In this document: positions 51,852 to 52,780 of the stretch, one piece after another
How positions within the stretch are numbered: the stretch's first letter is position 1
Layout of the letters: each line of letters opens with the position of its first letter
Assembly (NCBI RefSeq): GCF_017165765.1
Contig: NZ_JAFGZD010000030.1
Coordinates: forward strand, 1 to 52,780
Direction: 5' to 3'
Origin: Pseudomonas capsici
Lineage (GTDB): Bacteria > Pseudomonadota > Gammaproteobacteria > Pseudomonadales > Pseudomonadaceae
DNA length: 52,780 nucleotides
Notes under the pieces: model-generated
What the model saw: only the letters and a program-made list of their open reading frames with translations
What the model was told of the DNA's origin: nothing
Database searches by the model: none
Program-made: the position numbers and the translations under genes

Positions 51852-52186
51852 TGCTCAAGGGCTTGAAGAAAGCGGTTTACCGCTGGTTAGATGGCCTGCT
51901 CCCTGCTCGAAAATTGGAGGTCGTGCAAGGTGATGTCTTGCCAAGCCGGCTGCCTTTTCGATCTCTAATCCTCGTGAAGGATGGCACGGAAGACTGGTGC
52001 GTTGGGTTCAAATGTCCATGCGGTTGTGGCCGGACAATTGAGCTTTCACTGCCGCCGGAAGTAACGACAAGGTGGACATATAGTATCGATTCCCTCGGAC
52101 GACCAACTTTGCATCCATCTGTATGGCTTAAAAATGGTTGTGAGTCGCACTTCTGGCTGCGAAATGGCAAGGTTACTTGGGTATGA
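51851..52186 (+). CDS. DUF6527 family protein of the ubiquitin-like operon
   Basis: This 111-residue basic protein has a probable zinc site, FKCPCGCGRTIELSL near residues 54-68, and a C-terminal GCESHFWLRNGKV. This pattern matches DUF6527, which often sits in operons with multi-ubiquitin and E1-JAB genes. The start overlaps the E1 stop (TGATG). It may act as a substrate adaptor, E3-like factor or metal-binding scaffold; none of these is shown. A hairpin follows at 52223. Confidence 0.8.
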   Translation: MLKGLKKAVYRWLDGLLPARKLEVVQGDVLPSRLPFRSLILVKDGTEDWCVGFKCPCGCGRTIELSLPPEVTTRWTYSIDSLGRPTLHPSVWLKNGCESHFWLRNGKVTWV

Positions 52187-52222
52187 AACCCTCACCAGTA
52201 GGTTCAGTCCCACCTAAAGCAG

Positions 52223-52244
52223 AGCCTGGTCGTAGTACCAGGCT
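52223..52244 (+). terminator. Terminator of the ubiquitin-like operon
   Basis: AGCCTGGT and ACCAGGCT form an eight-base-pair stem around a six-base loop, followed by TTTCCT. It lies 36 bases past the DUF6527 stop. The T run is short, so termination may be partial. Confidence 0.65.
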
Positions 52245-52332
52245 TTCCTAAAAGCCCGTTAAAAAACTGTCCTAGCTGATCGCTCCGCCACAGGCAAAAA
52301 CTGACCTCTCAGATCAAATGAGAGATATCCAG

Positions 52333-52635
52333 ATGTCAGTAGATTACGAAACCATCCAAAAAATACAGAAGCTCGGCGACGACGTTCTCGTGGATGTTGC
52401 AGAGGTCGCCGCATTGACCGGGTTCAGCGTACTCACCGTACGCCAACGGAAGCTGCCCGGCCTTGAGCCCGTTCATGGGTTATCCCGACTTAGGTGGAGG
52501 CTAGGAGACCTCAGGATCTGGATGCGTACTGGAGATACGAGCACCCCGCATCAGCCGCCAGCAGAGCTTGTGCTTTCAAAGCCGAAGCGCACGGGCCGGC
52601 CTACGAAAAAAGCACAAGTGGAGGCGCGGCAATGA
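52333..52635 (+). CDS. AlpA-like helix-turn-helix protein
   Basis: This 100-residue protein has a winged helix like AlpA and excisionase regulators (LVDVAEVAALTGFSVLTVRQ, then WRLGDLRIWMR). A basic tail with KPKRTGRPTKKAQ follows. ATG at 52333 has GAGA upstream; 52318 is also in frame. On an integrated island this kind of protein usually controls excision or integrase expression. It stands between the operon terminator and the IS66-type end. Confidence 0.75.
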   Translation: MSVDYETIQKIQKLGDDVLVDVAEVAALTGFSVLTVRQRKLPGLEPVHGLSRLRWRLGDLRIWMRTGDTSTPHQPPAELVLSKPKRTGRPTKKAQVEARQ

Positions 52636-52705
52636 TCGATGCTTCGATCCAGCTCCTATTTTTGTCTACCGCGGAGCAATAATCATGGGCAGACAGAGAA
52701 CCATC

Positions 52706-52780
52706 GTAAGCGTCCGGCGAACTCACCTTGCGTAAGTCAGGCCGGCATCCACTGATGCGGCAGTAACTGCCCGATCTCAC
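52706..52780. mobile_element. End of an IS66-type insertion sequence (cut by window edge)
   Basis: GTAAGCGTCCGGCGAACTCA is a typical IS66-family terminal repeat. On the minus strand just inside it, the frame ending at 52737 reads EIGQLLPHQWMPA and a stop, like the C-terminus of an IS66 TnpC transposase. The rest lies outside the window. The element interrupts or borders the island after the AlpA-like gene. Confidence 0.65.
52737..52780 (-). CDS. tnpC: IS66 transposase C-terminus (partial)
   Basis: Only the last 13 residues and the stop fall in the window. The LLPHQWMPA ending and its distance from the terminal repeat match IS66 TnpC. Too little is visible to tell whether the gene is intact. 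Confidence 0.5.
   Translation of the reverse strand, partial: EIGQLLPHQWMPA

Noticed and set aside
52685..52738. Short frame MGRQRTIVSVRRTHLA
   Set aside because: It runs into the IS66-type terminal repeat and shows no conservation signal; it is likely chance.

Overview
The window reads as a Pseudomonas chromosome, most likely from the fluorescens/syringae side of the genus. The evidence is the gene order sbp-cysT-cysW-cysA with oscA, a PAS-GGDEF-EAL gene and desA alongside; an adjacent gabD-gabT pair; DUF6124 genes; typical Pseudomonas REP palindromes; and GC-rich core genes beside AT-rich accessory ones. This assignment comes from gene content only; no database search was made.

Region 1 (1-16.5 kb) is a type VI secretion effector locus. 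It holds the end of a VgrG spike, a DUF4123 adaptor and a 1657-residue Rhs toxin with a translationally coupled immunity gene. Behind it lies an array of spare parts. Two nearly identical units of about 1.8 kb each carry a reverse-oriented DUF6124 gene and a 1173-nt copy of the Rhs core. Each unit ends in a different C-terminal toxin (a GHH nuclease-like domain; a second HNH-like domain paired with an Imm22-type protein). Broken toxins, broken immunity genes and a run of three orphan immunity paralogues fill the spaces. The layout looks like a store of alternative toxin tips that can recombine into the expressed rhs gene.

Region 2 (16.7-41 kb) is conserved chromosome. It contains an organosulfur uptake set (TauD-like dioxygenase plus ABC transporter), MetQ, an AAA+ regulator with an altered GAFTGA loop, an RBBP9-like hydrolase and an AraC regulator. 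An Abi-family HEPN protein follows, with a structured leader that may be an RNA antitoxin. Then come a Crp/Fnr-like regulator, an Mpo1-like membrane protein, the sulfate transporter with oscA, two c-di-GMP enzymes, a fatty-acid desaturase, a pseudo-receiver/HDOD protein, gabTD and a RebB-like protein.

Region 3 (41-52.8 kb) is an integrated island that starts at tRNA-Arg(CCG) with a tyrosine integrase and runs off the right edge. It carries a three-gene operon of two large dynamin-like GTPases plus a coiled-coil tail-anchored protein. Next is a divergent Xre/ImmA repressor-protease pair with clear operator repeats. The third cargo is a ubiquitin-like operon: a triple beta-grasp protein fused to an E2-like domain, a JAB-E1 fusion and a DUF6527 protein. 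An AlpA-like gene and the end of an IS66-type element close the window. The E1-like protein has no cysteine in its crossover segment and the E2-like domain has none at the expected place. The GTPase operon and the ubiquitin-like operon are the strongest candidates for undescribed biology, probably defence.
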